Part shown: piece by piece, positions 54,385 to 64,000 of the stretch
Numbering within the stretch: the first letter of the stretch is position 1
Layout of the letters: each line of letters starts with the position of its first letter
Source: Diaporthe sp. PMI_573
Lineage: Eukaryota; Ascomycota; Sordariomycetes; Diaporthales; Diaporthaceae
Assembly: GCA_021399435.1 (NCBI GenBank)
Contig: JAJTUP010000001.1
Coordinates: 2,480,001-2,544,000, forward strand
Direction of reading: 5' to 3'
Length of the DNA stretch: 64,000 nucleotides
Position numbers and translations under genes: made by a program
Notes under the pieces: generated by a model
Databases searched by the model: none
Seen by the model: the letters and a program-made list of their open reading frames with translations, nothing else
Told to the model about the DNA's origin: nothing

Positions 54385-55716
54385 ATGGCTTGGCCAGGAA
54401 ACTTCAACTGGAACATGCATGACAATACTGGCGCCGGCGTCGACCGCGCCCCTCCTGCCTCCTTCGGCCAACCTCCTTTCACCAGCCCCGAGTTCTGGCA
54501 GCGCTGGGTACAGTCGCGAGGCTGGGAGGACTGGAACCAGGACCCCTGGGGCTCTGGTCCCCACGGCCGTCATGGTCATGGCCACGGCGGATTCGGACGC
54601 AGGGGCAGAGGACATGGACCACGAGGTGGGCCTGGTGGACGACACGGCCGTCGCGGTTCGGACGCCCACACCCCTGACGCTTCCGACAACGAGGCGTTCC
54701 CTCCCGAGTATATCACAGACGATGAGGTCGCGGCTGCCGTAGCAGAGGGCGAGAAGGAGAAGGAGAAGGAGAAGGAGAAGGAGAAGGAGAAAGACAAGGC
54801 CGAGATGGACGTGGACAGCCCTGACACTATGGCGAGGGACACGCCTGCTGCGGATGATCCTCCCGAGGAGGTTCCAGACGAGGCCAATGGCCGACGACAG
54901 CGAGGAGGCTGTGGACACCGAGGCCGTCGAGGCCGTGGCGGCTTTGGAGGCTTCGATCACCACGATCATCACCGCCGCGGCTCCCGCCACCACGGGCCCC
55001 CTCCGCCCCCGTTCTTCGGCGGCTTCTTCGGCGGCCCACACGGTCCTGCACCTCCCTTCCCTCCGTTCCTCCAGGGACTCTTCGGGCCCGGTCCCCACGG
55101 ACACCCTCACCATCCCCCTCCTCCACCACCTCCTCCGCATGGACCCCACGCCCCCCGCGACGGGCCAGGAGCAGCAGGCTCACCGCTCGACTTCGGTCCC
55201 TGGGCGGCTTCGCTCGCAGGCCACCCGTTTGCGCAGCGCATGCGTGAGTTCCTCGAGCGCGCCCAGGGCCAGGGCGCCAACAACAACAACAGGACGCGCG
55301 GCGCGGGCTCGGGCTCCGGCGACGACATGGCCGACGACGACAACTCGTTCACGCCACCCGTGGACCTGTTCGAGCAGCCTGACAGGTGGGTCCTGCACTT
55401 TGCGCTGCCGGGCGCCAAGAAGGAGGACGTGGGCGTCAACTGGGACGCGGACCGGTCGGTGCTGTCTGTCAGTGGTGTTGTCCACCGGCCCGGCGACGAG
55501 GAGTTCATCAGGGGTCTGGTGAGCGGCGAGAGGAGCGTTGGCTTGTTCTCCCGCGAGGTGGGGCTCCCGCCTGCGGGTCAGGACATCAAGGGCGACAGCA
55601 AGGAGGAGGTCAACGCCGAGGGCATCGTTGCTAAGATGGAGGACGGCGTGCTTGTGGTCACCGTCCCCAAGGTGGAGCGCGGGTGGACTGAGGTCCGGAA
55701 GGTTGACATTGCCTAG
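54385..55716 (+). CDS. Small heat-shock protein (Hsp20/alpha-crystallin) with long low-complexity N-terminus
   Basis: The 443-aa ORF ends in an alpha-crystallin domain (about 320-443). Its family blocks are FEQPDRWVLHFALPGAKKEDV, near the start of the domain, and the terminal strand VLVVTVPKVERG. Small Hsps hold unfolding proteins in oligomers without ATP. The N-terminal 310 residues are unusual: Gly/His/Arg-rich stretches (HGRHGHGHGGFGRRGRGHG), an alternating Lys-Glu run at about 125-140 encoded by GAGAAG repeats, a His/Pro-rich block (GPHGHPHHPPPPPPPP), and a Phe/Gly segment. Typical fungal Hsp30 proteins are about 200-250 aa. Start context is ACAACATGG after a TATA box and pyrimidine-rich leader, supporting stress-inducible expression. 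A long antisense ORF here is a GC-rich shadow. Confidence 0.85.
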   Translation: MAWPGNFNWNMHDNTGAGVDRAPPASFGQPPFTSPEFWQRWVQSRGWEDWNQDPWGSGPHGRHGHGHGGFGRRGRGHGPRGGPGGRHGRRGSDAHTPDASDNEAFPPEYITDDEVAAAVAEGEKEKEKEKEKEKEKDKAEMDVDSPDTMARDTPAADDPPEEVPDEANGRRQRGGCGHRGRRGRGGFGGFDHHDHHRRGSRHHGPPPPPFFGGFFGGPHGPAPPFPPFLQGLFGPGPHGHPHHPPPPPPPPHGPHAPRDGPGAAGSPLDFGPWAASLAGHPFAQRMREFLERAQGQGANNNNRTRGAGSGSGDDMADDDNSFTPPVDLFEQPDRWVLHFALPGAKKEDVGVNWDADRSVLSVSGVVHRPGDEEFIRGLVSGERSVGLFSREVGLPPAGQDIKGDSKEEVNAEGIVAKMEDGVLVVTVPKVERGWTEVRKVDIA

Positions 55717-56833
55717 GCAGTGATCTAGGGAGGCAACAGAGGAGGGACGGGCCACGAGGCCGAGCACATGTATTTTTTTTTTTGGCACACAGAAACGAAT
55801 CACGATATTTTCACCATCTCCAATCCTTGGACAGTCCGGTCATTTCTACGATCTTTTCTTCGGTAAGTATATAGGGCGTTATCGGAAGGAGTGAAACACG
55901 CGGATACAGGATTGCTCATTATCAGAGAACGGAGGAAAGCAAATAGGAAAAAAAAAAAAAAAAGGCAACAAAAAAAAAAGGAATAAAAGAATAAAAGGTT
56001 GTCTTCTAGGCACCAACAACATGCCTGTCCCCTCTCGATGCAGTGTAAGGTGTGAGATCCGAACAAGACTAGCATGTGATCAACTCTATATTAGCAAGAT
56101 GCAACCAGGATTTACACATTTCTAAGCATGCACGCAGTCCAGAGCTGGTCTACATTGTGATTTGTAGCAGGAAATGATAATAAAAGGCTGTCGAGAAGAG
56201 GCAGCCTGGGTGACGGGAGCAAAAGTCGCCACTCCGTCCGGAGCATACACACGGAGTCTGGGAGTGAAGCGTGGCCAAGGGATCCAGAGGCACCCAATGT
56301 CGCCACACACTTGCCCGGCCAACGGGACGGTGCCTCGGGAGGCACCACTAATTACTGCATCAGGCCAGGCTTTATTTACCGTTCCACCCGACTCCACCTC
56401 GCATTTTCTTCCTCTTGCTCTGTACAGCACACTGCGCATCCCATCATCCATCAACGCAGATCTAGCAGAGACAAGAGTCTGCTGGCGCTGCAACCCTTCT
56501 AGAAGGCCTCTCTTGCTGCCGCGCCGTGCCGTCAACAAAGGGCTCCTGGTTTCATCCTTATCACCAACGCAAAGCCACCAGCCCACGCTACGTGCTCCCC
56601 CTCGCCCTATCACACCGGTCGCACCTGGCCCGCCGATGCCGTCATCCGCATCAAGCCTAGGTCACGGTCCAGCTGCCAGCTGTTGAGCGCTTTGAACCTT
56701 GCTGAGATAGCAGTCTGCCCGGCCATCTTGATCCTTTCTGTCTGCATCGCCTCCGCGTCACGAGCGCGAGCACAAACACATCTGCCATCTCCTCCTCGAC
56801 GTTTTCAGCACAAACACTTCACACACCGCAACC
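55717..56833. other. Intergenic, 1.1 kb
   Basis: Contains two poly-A runs at about 55948-55963 and 55970-55979 in the heat-shock gene's 3' flank, and the promoter of the Src1 gene. The 56174-56686 ORF has no domain content. Confidence 0.5.
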
Positions 56834-59204
56834 ATGTCCGACACCGAGGTCGACTACCTGCAGCCCGACTTCGAGCCTTCCTCAGTCACCATCCCGCGCC
56901 TGCGCTCCATCCTCGTCAGCCAGAATGTCCCTTACCCCGCTACAGCGAAGAAGGCGCAGCTCGTCGAAATCTTCAATGACACCGTCGCCCCACGGGCCAG
57001 GAAGCTGCTGGCCCAGCGCCAGAAGGCCAAGAGGTCCAGCATGGGCATCACCAACATAGACGGCTCCCAGGGCTACTCGGTTGCGAACCAGGACATGCCC
57101 CCTCCCCCGAGTGCAAGGCGGAGAGCCGCATCTCCCCGCAAGGCCACCAGGAGCTTCAACCAGTCCTCTGAGGAGCCCGACCATCTACCTGCCCAGCCCT
57201 CTCTGAGCCCGAGAAAGCGCCAGGTGCGGTCCGCTAGCAGGCAGCTGCCTCAGTCAGACACCGACACCGACAGCTACTACGAAAGCAGGCGCTCCACGCG
57301 CAAGACCTCCCGCCAGCCAGAGCTGACGCCACAACCAGAGGTCAAGAGAGAGTATTCTGACGATGACACCACAGTGTATGAGAGACAGTCTGCCTCCGCC
57401 GAGCCCGGAACCGTCTTCACCAGCGACAACCCCTTCCAGAGCGGCAGCTCTCCCATTCCCATGGCCACCCCGTCCAACCGGAGAAGGACCGCCGGTCTGG
57501 ACTCAACTGCCAAGAAACCCGCTGCATCCTCCACCAGGAGACGGACGGAAGCTCCCAGGGACGATACACACGAGCCCACAGGCTACTCGAACTCGGTTGC
57601 CGCTCCCGTGCGCGCCGTCTCGCGCCCAAAGACACCTGTCACACCTCAGCCTGTATTCGAGGAGGTCGAGGCTGGCGAGGAGTTCACACCTGACGAGCAG
57701 CTTGCCCTCGCGCAGGAGGATGCCCTCAGGGCACAGACGGCTGTCGTGCCTGCTCGCCAGGCCAAGAGATCAACCAATCTGGCAACACCCTTCTGGCTTC
57801 TCATCACCGTCCTGCTCGGGGCCTACGGAGCCTGGTACCGACAAGAGAAGATTGCCGTCGGGTACTGTGGAGCTGGCAGGCCTGCGCGCGAGATCGTCCC
57901 TCGACAGCTGGAATACAAGGACTTCAAGTTCGACGTGCCGGAATGGGCGTTCCAATTCGCCGAGCCTGAATGTGAGCCTTGCCCACCTCACGCTTACTGC
58001 TACGCCGACAACTCTGTGCGATGCGACGAGGGCTTCATTCTGAAGCCTCACCCCTTGTCTGCCAACGGCCTCATCCCACTCCCACCTACCTGTGAGGCCG
58101 ACAGCGAGAAGCTCCGCCGCGTCAAGGCTGTCGCCGACAAGGCCGTGGAGGAACTTCGTGAGCGCAAGGCCAAGTTCGAATGCGGCGAACTGGTCAACGA
58201 GGATGGCCAGCAGCCCGAGAACCCCATGGTCGCTGCAGAGGAGCTGAAGGAGACGGTCAGCGAGAAGCGGAGCAAGAAGCTCAGCAAGAAGGAATTCGAT
58301 GACTTGTGGGCTGCCGCGCTCGGGGAGATCGAGCAAAGGGAGGAAGTCGTGGTGGAGAAGAAGGAGGAAGAGCCAGCAGCACCGTGAGTTCAAATACTCT
58401 CAATTTCCCAATTCCCATTTCCCAGCGAGGCGTTGTCCCAGGCTTCGTCCCATGGACGCGGCAGGAGGCGAGCCCCAAGATCAAATACCCTCCCCATCCC
58501 TCTCAAGTTTGCGGAAGTCCAAAAACAAGTTGAAGAAACATTATTCTGACCAAAGCCCCACTAACCAGACCTGTCTTCGATCCAGAACTTCTTCCAGTTC
58601 CGGAGCCGTTTCAGACACCTACCTGGCGTCCACCTCTCTCGCTCGCCTTCCGCTCGGGTGCGCAGCCCGCCGCTCCGTCCGCCTCGGACTGGAACGACAT
58701 CGACTCAGCATTGTTTCAGTAGTGCTCTCCATTCTAACGGCGCTTTATGGCCGTTCCAAGTACAGGACACACCGCGCCATTTCGGCCCAGGTTCCTGGCT
58801 TGGTCGATTTGGTTCTGGACAGGCTGTCGGCGCAGAAGGAGTCGGCGTATGACGACGACGGCGAGGTCGACACGTTCCTCTTCCTACCGAACCTACGAGA
58901 TGATGTTTTGCGAGCCGTGCACTCGATCTCCCAGCGTGAGCGGATCTGGAAGCGTGTCAAGGCGGTGATTGAGCAGAACTCTAATGTGCGAACTGGCCAG
59001 CGGGAAGGTGTGAACGGGGAGATCGGCCGCGCGTGGGAGTGGATCGGCCCCACGGGGGCTGGTGAGGCCGGCGGCCGGAGGAAGAGGATCGGGCGGAGGT
59101 CCCAGAGCCCTGGTAATACAGTGCTTGGAGACGAGACCTCATTTGTCGATAGATCTGCTGTCCATAAGAAGTGGGACGAGCCGGGCTCGAGACCGATATA
59201 CTGA
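56834..59204 (+). CDS. src1: Inner nuclear membrane protein Src1/Heh1 (HeH-LEM and MAN1 C-terminal domains)
   Basis: Exons are 56834-58383 and 58586-59204, giving 722 aa; the intron is 202 nt with donor GTGAGT, a CACTAAC branch and CAG acceptor. The N-terminus is a helix-extension-helix domain (about 18-50, VTIPRLRSILVSQNVPYPATAKKAQLV split across it). A basic, Ser/Pro-rich nucleoplasmic linker follows. A first membrane span lies at about 319-335 (FWLLITVLLGAYGAW), then a luminal Cys-containing domain (ECEPCPPHAYCYAD). After the splice a second span (about 556-573) and the winged-helix MAN1/Src1 C-terminal domain (VDTFLFLPNLRDDVL) complete the protein. It anchors chromatin at the nuclear rim. 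If the intron is kept, a stop follows at once and a 517-aa one-span form results. Confidence 0.9.
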
Positions 59205-60247
59205 GTGGGGGGGCGTTGGGGGCTGCAAATTGGTACGACTTAGGTCTCTTTTGTAATTGATTCCGGGATGGCCCTTTCCCTTCAACACTTCGATTCGACT
59301 TGTGATTTGGCCCTTCGGACATGCTTTTCTCGTTCTGAGGGTTTCTTTTGGCTGGCCGTTTTACGAATGACTGCTGGTCAACCAGTGGAGGTGAACTGCT
59401 TTTGGCGTTGCTTGCACATACATACCCATGACCGTTTCTTCTACACACAGACACAGACACACAGACACACACACACACACACACACACAAGACAACCAGA
59501 TTGATATCCCAGCGGTATTTCGTACACTGTCCACTTCTTGCACTTTTGATGAAAATAATGACTGCTTGGCGTGGGCACTGGTTGAGTGAAGACGGTTGGA
59601 TGAGACCTAGCAGGCAAACAAGGAGACCACCACTTTGGTTTCCCGGTCGTAGATAGATATCCAGTAAGACAATTAAACGATTTTGACAAGATCAATTTGA
59701 CCTCGGTTGTACAAGAGGTGAGAATGTCATTCTAGGACCACCTAGAGGTGAAGACCCAGTGGACCACGTAGATGAATACCCAAGTCGACCAAAAACACAC
59801 TGCGGTTGGATAAGCTTGAGCAAGATAAACTTGCTACATGATGTCTTTCAGCAACTTATATAGTAATAATATTCGAATGACCTACTCTAGGTTTTGGGAT
59901 CTCTGTGAGCCAAGGATGACAACGCCTTCAAGTTCACCAGCCCCCAATTACCAAACGCCGCCTGACCGATGAATAGCCTGCCGTTGACTTGAAAAGCAGT
60001 GGAAAAAATGACTACCGTACGCCTTGCTTCCTAGCTGACTCTATAATCGAACCGGGCTGCCGCCCTTTCGCCTTCTCACATCTAAACCGACTCACATCCT
60101 CACCAGGGTATCTCGCCCTCTCACAGAGCCTCCACAGGGGGCAATTTCGCACCATTCTAGCAATAAAAGACAGGATTGCATCTTGCTGGCTACTTGTGTA
60201 CTGGGTCCACCTGCAACTCTACCAACATAGGTGAAGATATTGATAAC
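59205..60247. other. Convergent intergenic, 1.04 kb
   Basis: Shared 3' flank of Src1 (plus) and the sugar carrier (minus). Contains a CA-rich microsatellite; otherwise nothing was recognised. Confidence 0.5.
59442..59490. repeat. (CA)n microsatellite
   Basis: A CA-dinucleotide tract with a few GA interruptions, about 49 bp. Confidence 0.9.
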
Positions 60248-62653
60248 TTAGGGCGTATACTTTAGCCTTCTCGTGGCCACGAAGGCAGCGCACGCGGCAA
60301 TGGCCCCGATGAAGAGGCAGACCGAGATGGCGTTGGGCCCGGAGGTGGAGTGGTGCTCGCTGGGGTGGGCGTCGGTCGCCAGCTCCGGGCTCTTGCCCGG
60401 CTCGAGGATGCTGAAGACGATGGTGCTGATGAAGGATCCTATGAACTGCGGTATTGTCTGGTAGACTGTTGGTCTGCATCAGCGAATCTGCTCTCTTCCC
60501 AGATTTTACTGACAGCGGAATGATATCGGGAGAGGGCTGTTTCCTGTTCGAAAATAACTTACTGTTCAGGATGCCAAAATAGATACCAGACAGCTCCCCT
60601 GTGCTCCCGCTGCTGGCTTCGGCGCCTTCTTCGTGAGGACCATGTTCGAGATTGATCGTCGACAGCTGGACGGCGTCGGCGTGTGAGAGCCGCCGGTACG
60701 AGGTATCCATGTCGGCGGTGCTGAGTTTGTTGACTTCCATCCCCATTGTCGCAGTTGGTGCCCAGGACACTATACTCCATGCTATAGTCGTGGGATTGTC
60801 AGTAAAAGATGTTTCCTCCCAAGTCGAACAAGAAAATCAAAGCAGACCAAGAATCGGGGAGGGGGGGTTCCCTACGTATTCCACAGAAGACAACAAGAGC
60901 GGTGGCAAATCGGAAGCTTTTTGCAAAGGGGGCGAGAAACATGGCGCCCGCGAACATCAGGTGACCTGTCTGCCAGACGGTGAGCAGGTCCGGCTTCATC
61001 TTGCTGAAGCCCTCCACCAGGTGCGCGATGCTCGCAGGCGGGCGGTGGGTGAATTTCTCGTCCTCCGGGGCCCGCACGACCAGCGGCAGGAGCCAGGCGC
61101 CGGCGAAGGTCATGAAGGAGTAGATGGTGAGGGTGTAGCTGCCGATCCTGCCCATGTCGCCCAGTGCGTCGGATGGTGCGACGGTGCTGCCCTCGGCGGC
61201 CGCGGCTGGGGCAGCATCGTAGCGGAAGTAGGTCTCGCCCACCCAGGTGCTCCCGTAGAAGTGGAACGGGAACCAGCCTATCCAGGCCCAGAACATGGCC
61301 CAGCAGATGATCTGGATGCGCGGCGGGAGGTCGATGAGGGTGGACCAGATCTGGCGGATGACCTTGAAGCGCCCCTCTGACGAGCTTTTGGGATCCTGCC
61401 GCACCGAGACGAGCACCCTCTCCGTCACGGCCCAGCAGGTCACCCCCGCTGTGAACAGCATGCTCATGGAGGCGATCAGGGTGAGCTGCTTGAACTGGGT
61501 GTCACCGAGGCGTGGGCCAAAGGTTCCGGGAAGGTCAATAGCCCCGACTGCGTATCCCACAATGTGCCCAAACGACCCCATCCTTCCTCCCCAGGCAGCG
61601 CCGGTCTGTTGTTTAGAGATGGGAAGGGTGTCGACGAGGAGACTTCTTGAGCACGACATGACTGACAGGACGTTTTCATTAGCCGGAGCGTGTGATGAGG
61701 CTGAGATGGTGCAAGACTTACCTGCATTGATGGCAAAGTCTGTTACGTATAAAGCCAGCACGGCCAAGAAAATGGTAACCTTCCTTCTGAAGTCACTCTC
61801 GATAGGAAGTAGCCATGCGACGATCTCTCTTGTCCAGCCTAGTACCAGGAGCGATGCGGAGACAATGATTGTTGCAATGAAAATGTATGGCCTCCTCCGC
61901 CCCCATCTTGACTTGTTGGAATCCGCCAGCACTCCTACGATCGGTTGTGTGATGATGCCGCTCAGTGGGCCGGCAATCCATACCACTGATGTTTGGCTCT
62001 TTGTCAACCCGAGGTTGAGAAGATATGGTGTGCAATATGTCATCTCGACTCCCCTTGGTCTACAGTTAGCAAGGAAGTTCTGTATCTTCCAACGGGGAGG
62101 AGGAGTTCCGTATGAATTGGGGCCCAGTGGCTGCCACCGTACAGCTCTGGCAGGGCCATCGTCCGTCTGAGCACCGCTTGGTCTGCAAGGAAAGGCCACG
62201 TCTGAAGAGCGGCAGTCGCTGGTGCCCCACGGAGTGCCTCGGAGTATGAAAGATGGACGAAATGCCCATTGGAAAGCCGTACCATGTAAATGTGATGCCA
62301 AAGTGGATGGCACATAATAGCATCATGCGGATGGACTCATTCCTGCCCTTGATGCTGGGCTGGCCCGTAAAGGAGGACATCTTGTCCCGGCTGAGTGCTG
62401 GCCCACCCCACCCCTCCAGCAATGCGGGTCCTTCTGTGCGTCGTCTCGGTCTTTCGGCGCTGTCCGGTGTTGTTCTGTCTCGATTCTCGAGGAAGGCGCT
62501 TCGCTGGCCAGTCTCCGCGTATTCGTGATGCTCGGCTAGGGCGTGGTCGTGAGGGTTGTCGCAGCTTGCTGGGAAGCTCTTGGTCAGCATTCCACTACTC
62601 GGGTCGTCATCTCTCGCGCCTTTTTCTTTGTTGCTTGTCTTTTGTTTGGGCAT
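60248..62653 (-). CDS. SLC45-type sucrose/alpha-glucoside:H+ symporter, five exons
   Basis: Exons are 62283-62653, 61722-62053, 60876-61661, 60563-60781 and 60248-60465, giving 641 aa; every junction is GT/AG and the phases join cleanly. The protein has a polar N-terminal tail and about twelve membrane spans. Diagnostic blocks of the plant SUT / animal SLC45 / fission yeast Sut1 group are TYCTPYLLNLGLTKS, the RWGRRRPYI loop after helix 2, RSLLVDTLPISKQQ and, near the end, GIPWSIVSWAPTATMG. Family members import sucrose or maltose-type sugars with protons across the plasma membrane. The exact sugar is not readable. The first intron (229 nt) is long for the window but restores FTWGVEMTYC exactly across the junction. 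Confidence 0.9.
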
Positions 62654-63763
62654 CTTGCTCGTCGGACAATAGGGAAGACTTGTGGTGTGCAAAGGGGCGC
62701 AGTGGTCGAGCGGCTCCTTCGGCCACGCGGGTGCTCACATACTTCCTTGGCTTCTGTATCAGGTCTGTCCGGGCAGTTAAGCTTTCGTTGGGAGATTTAG
62801 TTCCTGTCGAGTGAGACAGTGAGGGCAGGGAGAGCCAATGCTATGTGTCCACTGCGGTTGAAGGGAGGGAGTGCAAAGCAAGAGAAAGGTTGGTGGATTG
62901 AGACATGTGTTAGGTGTCGGACAGGGATGTGGAGGGGAGATAAGATCATCTTAAACAGGGTGACGTACATCCTCAGGGCAGGGGACCCTGCGACTGTGCG
63001 CCTGTCACTATTATTAGGCGCCTTAGTGCCTGCGGCCCGCGTGAGATCGCTGTATTTTGGCGGGGCTGGATCCAGATCCTCGGGACAATGGTGGCGATAA
63101 TACGACGTACAATAACTTTCCACAGGGGCTAATACTGATGCCACTCCAGAAAATGCAGTGTCTCTTCTCTATGAATGTTGGTGTGTTCTACATATGGCAT
63201 ACACACATCAGGAAATCCCCTCCTCGGGGAAGACCTAATCTGGGCTGACCGTGCTCCATCTGCCGTGCTTGCTTAACACTCGGCGAAGACGCCGAGAATG
63301 TCACCCAGATGTGGGAGGATTCTTCCCATTGTTCATGGTCGCCCGTCCATGTAAGTGACCCGGAAAGCAGAGGAGCCTCATCCCCTGCTTTTGGAATCAC
63401 ATACTTACTTACCCATTCTTCCTTCTTCGCAACTCTTTGTCTGAAGCCGCATTTCTCCTCCCTCCGGCATCGTCCAAGTAGCGGCCAAGACGCTCAGACT
63501 CCTGTCCATCATGTCGGGTCTAGCGGCAATCATCGCCTGACGAGACTGACCTATCCTTCTGCTTGCTGGCCCTGATCATATCGAAATAGAGACCAACTTG
63601 GAATGCCTGCGCAGCTCCGTGAGGGCCGCTTAACGAATCCTTATAGCGATCCTTCCACATCCATCTCTGTCTTCCCCCTTCTCGTTGCATATTCTCCTTT
63701 CGTTGTTGGTACTGCAGCAGTCTGCTTGGGACCCAGCACGAGTATTCCCAGGGCAAAACTAGA
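62654..63763. other. Intergenic, 1.1 kb
   Basis: Promoter of the sugar carrier and 3' flank of the gene cut by the window edge. Short ORFs lack coding character. A tRNA-like stretch near 62693 has no matching B-box or acceptor stem. Confidence 0.45.
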
Positions 63764-64000
63764 TTATGCTTCCTCTGTGGGTTTGCCTGATCGCTTGTCC
63801 AAGATACTTGCATCGTCTTCCATCACGGCCGCGGTCACGTCGCGGCGCCAAGTGGCGACATGGTGAAGGGCCTGGTGGACGGATTCGTTACTGGCGGAAA
63901 GTCCCTCAAGGAGATTCGTGCAGAGACTATAATCCTCGATGGCTTGCTGTAGGGTCAGTCTGTCAAAACCCTCCGCAGTCTCGTCGTCAGGCTCAACCTT
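63764..64000 (-). CDS. 3' end of an unknown gene, cut by the window edge
   Basis: An open minus-strand frame enters from beyond 64000 and ends in TAA at 63764-63766. The 78 residues are helical and charged, with GFDRLTLQQAIEDYSLCTNL, ALHHVATWRRDV and the end SGKPTEEA. No family was recognised. The 5' part lies outside the window, and the call rests on composition and length only. Confidence 0.5.
   Translation of the reverse strand, partial: KVEPDDETAEGFDRLTLQQAIEDYSLCTNLLEGLSASNESVHQALHHVATWRRDVTAAVMEDDASILDKRSGKPTEEA

Noticed and set aside
54301..55149. 282-codon minus-strand ORF under the heat-shock gene
   Set aside because: Shadow produced by the repetitive GC-rich codons of the plus-strand gene.
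62690..62750. tRNA-like GGCGCAGTGGTCGAGCGG stretch
   Set aside because: Resembles a D-arm region, but no B-box (GGTTCRANNCC) or pairing acceptor stem follows.

Overview
The window is nuclear DNA of a filamentous ascomycete, most likely a Sordariomycete. The evidence is short spliceosomal introns (about 50-230 nt) with GT/AG ends and CTAAC-type branch points, well-spaced genes on both strands, and a gene set typical of Pezizomycotina: a PMT4-type O-mannosyltransferase, Mph1, Mex67, a NUC-1/Pho4-like bHLH factor, a HeH/Src1 inner-nuclear-membrane protein, an SLC45-type sugar carrier and a She3-like coiled-coil protein. No rRNA, tRNA, CRISPR or intact transposon was recognised.

Layout. 1-2.06 kb: no gene. 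2.06-3.53 kb (-): membrane-anchored 3-beta-HSD-type dehydrogenase. 4.16-4.71 kb (-): unknown 153-aa protein. 6.13-7.57 kb (-): She3-like coiled coil. 9.41-13.19 kb (-): a large broken secreted-enzyme gene, GH71 alpha-1,3-glucanase fused to Cys-rich modules, a zinc metallopeptidase and a killer-like C-terminus, carrying three in-frame TAG codons and one frameshift. 14.56-15.25 kb (+): single-pass protein with an internal duplication. 16.50-17.02 kb (+): small two-pass membrane protein. 17.46-18.01 kb (-): RidA family protein with a 14-nt exon. 19.11-21.55 kb (+): Pmt4. 22.24-24.39 kb: two uncharacterised ORFs. 28.21-30.54 kb (+): C2H2 zinc-finger protein behind a long pyrimidine-rich leader. 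34.19-36.5 kb (-): Kelch-like membrane protein. 36.5-41.55 kb: 5 kb without a convincing gene. 41.55-43.76 kb (-): Mex67, divergent from Mph1 at 44.66-47.93 kb (+). 50.67-52.88 kb (+): NUC-1-like bHLH regulator. 54.39-55.72 kb (+): small heat-shock protein with a long disordered N-terminus. 56.83-59.20 kb (+): HeH/Src1. 60.25-62.65 kb (-): SLC45-type sugar/H+ symporter in five exons. 63.76-64.0 kb (-): 3' end of a gene running off the window.

The genes are mostly independent housekeeping, regulatory or surface functions rather than a cluster. Loose themes are secretion and cell surface (Pmt4, the Kelch receptor-like protein, the GH71 relic, the sugar carrier) and the nucleus (Mex67, Mph1, Src1). 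The most unusual object is the GH71-metallopeptidase relic. Also notable are the Src1 splice donor that overlaps an in-frame stop, and the duplicated module in the 14.56 kb protein. All functions are assigned from motifs read by eye; no database search was run.
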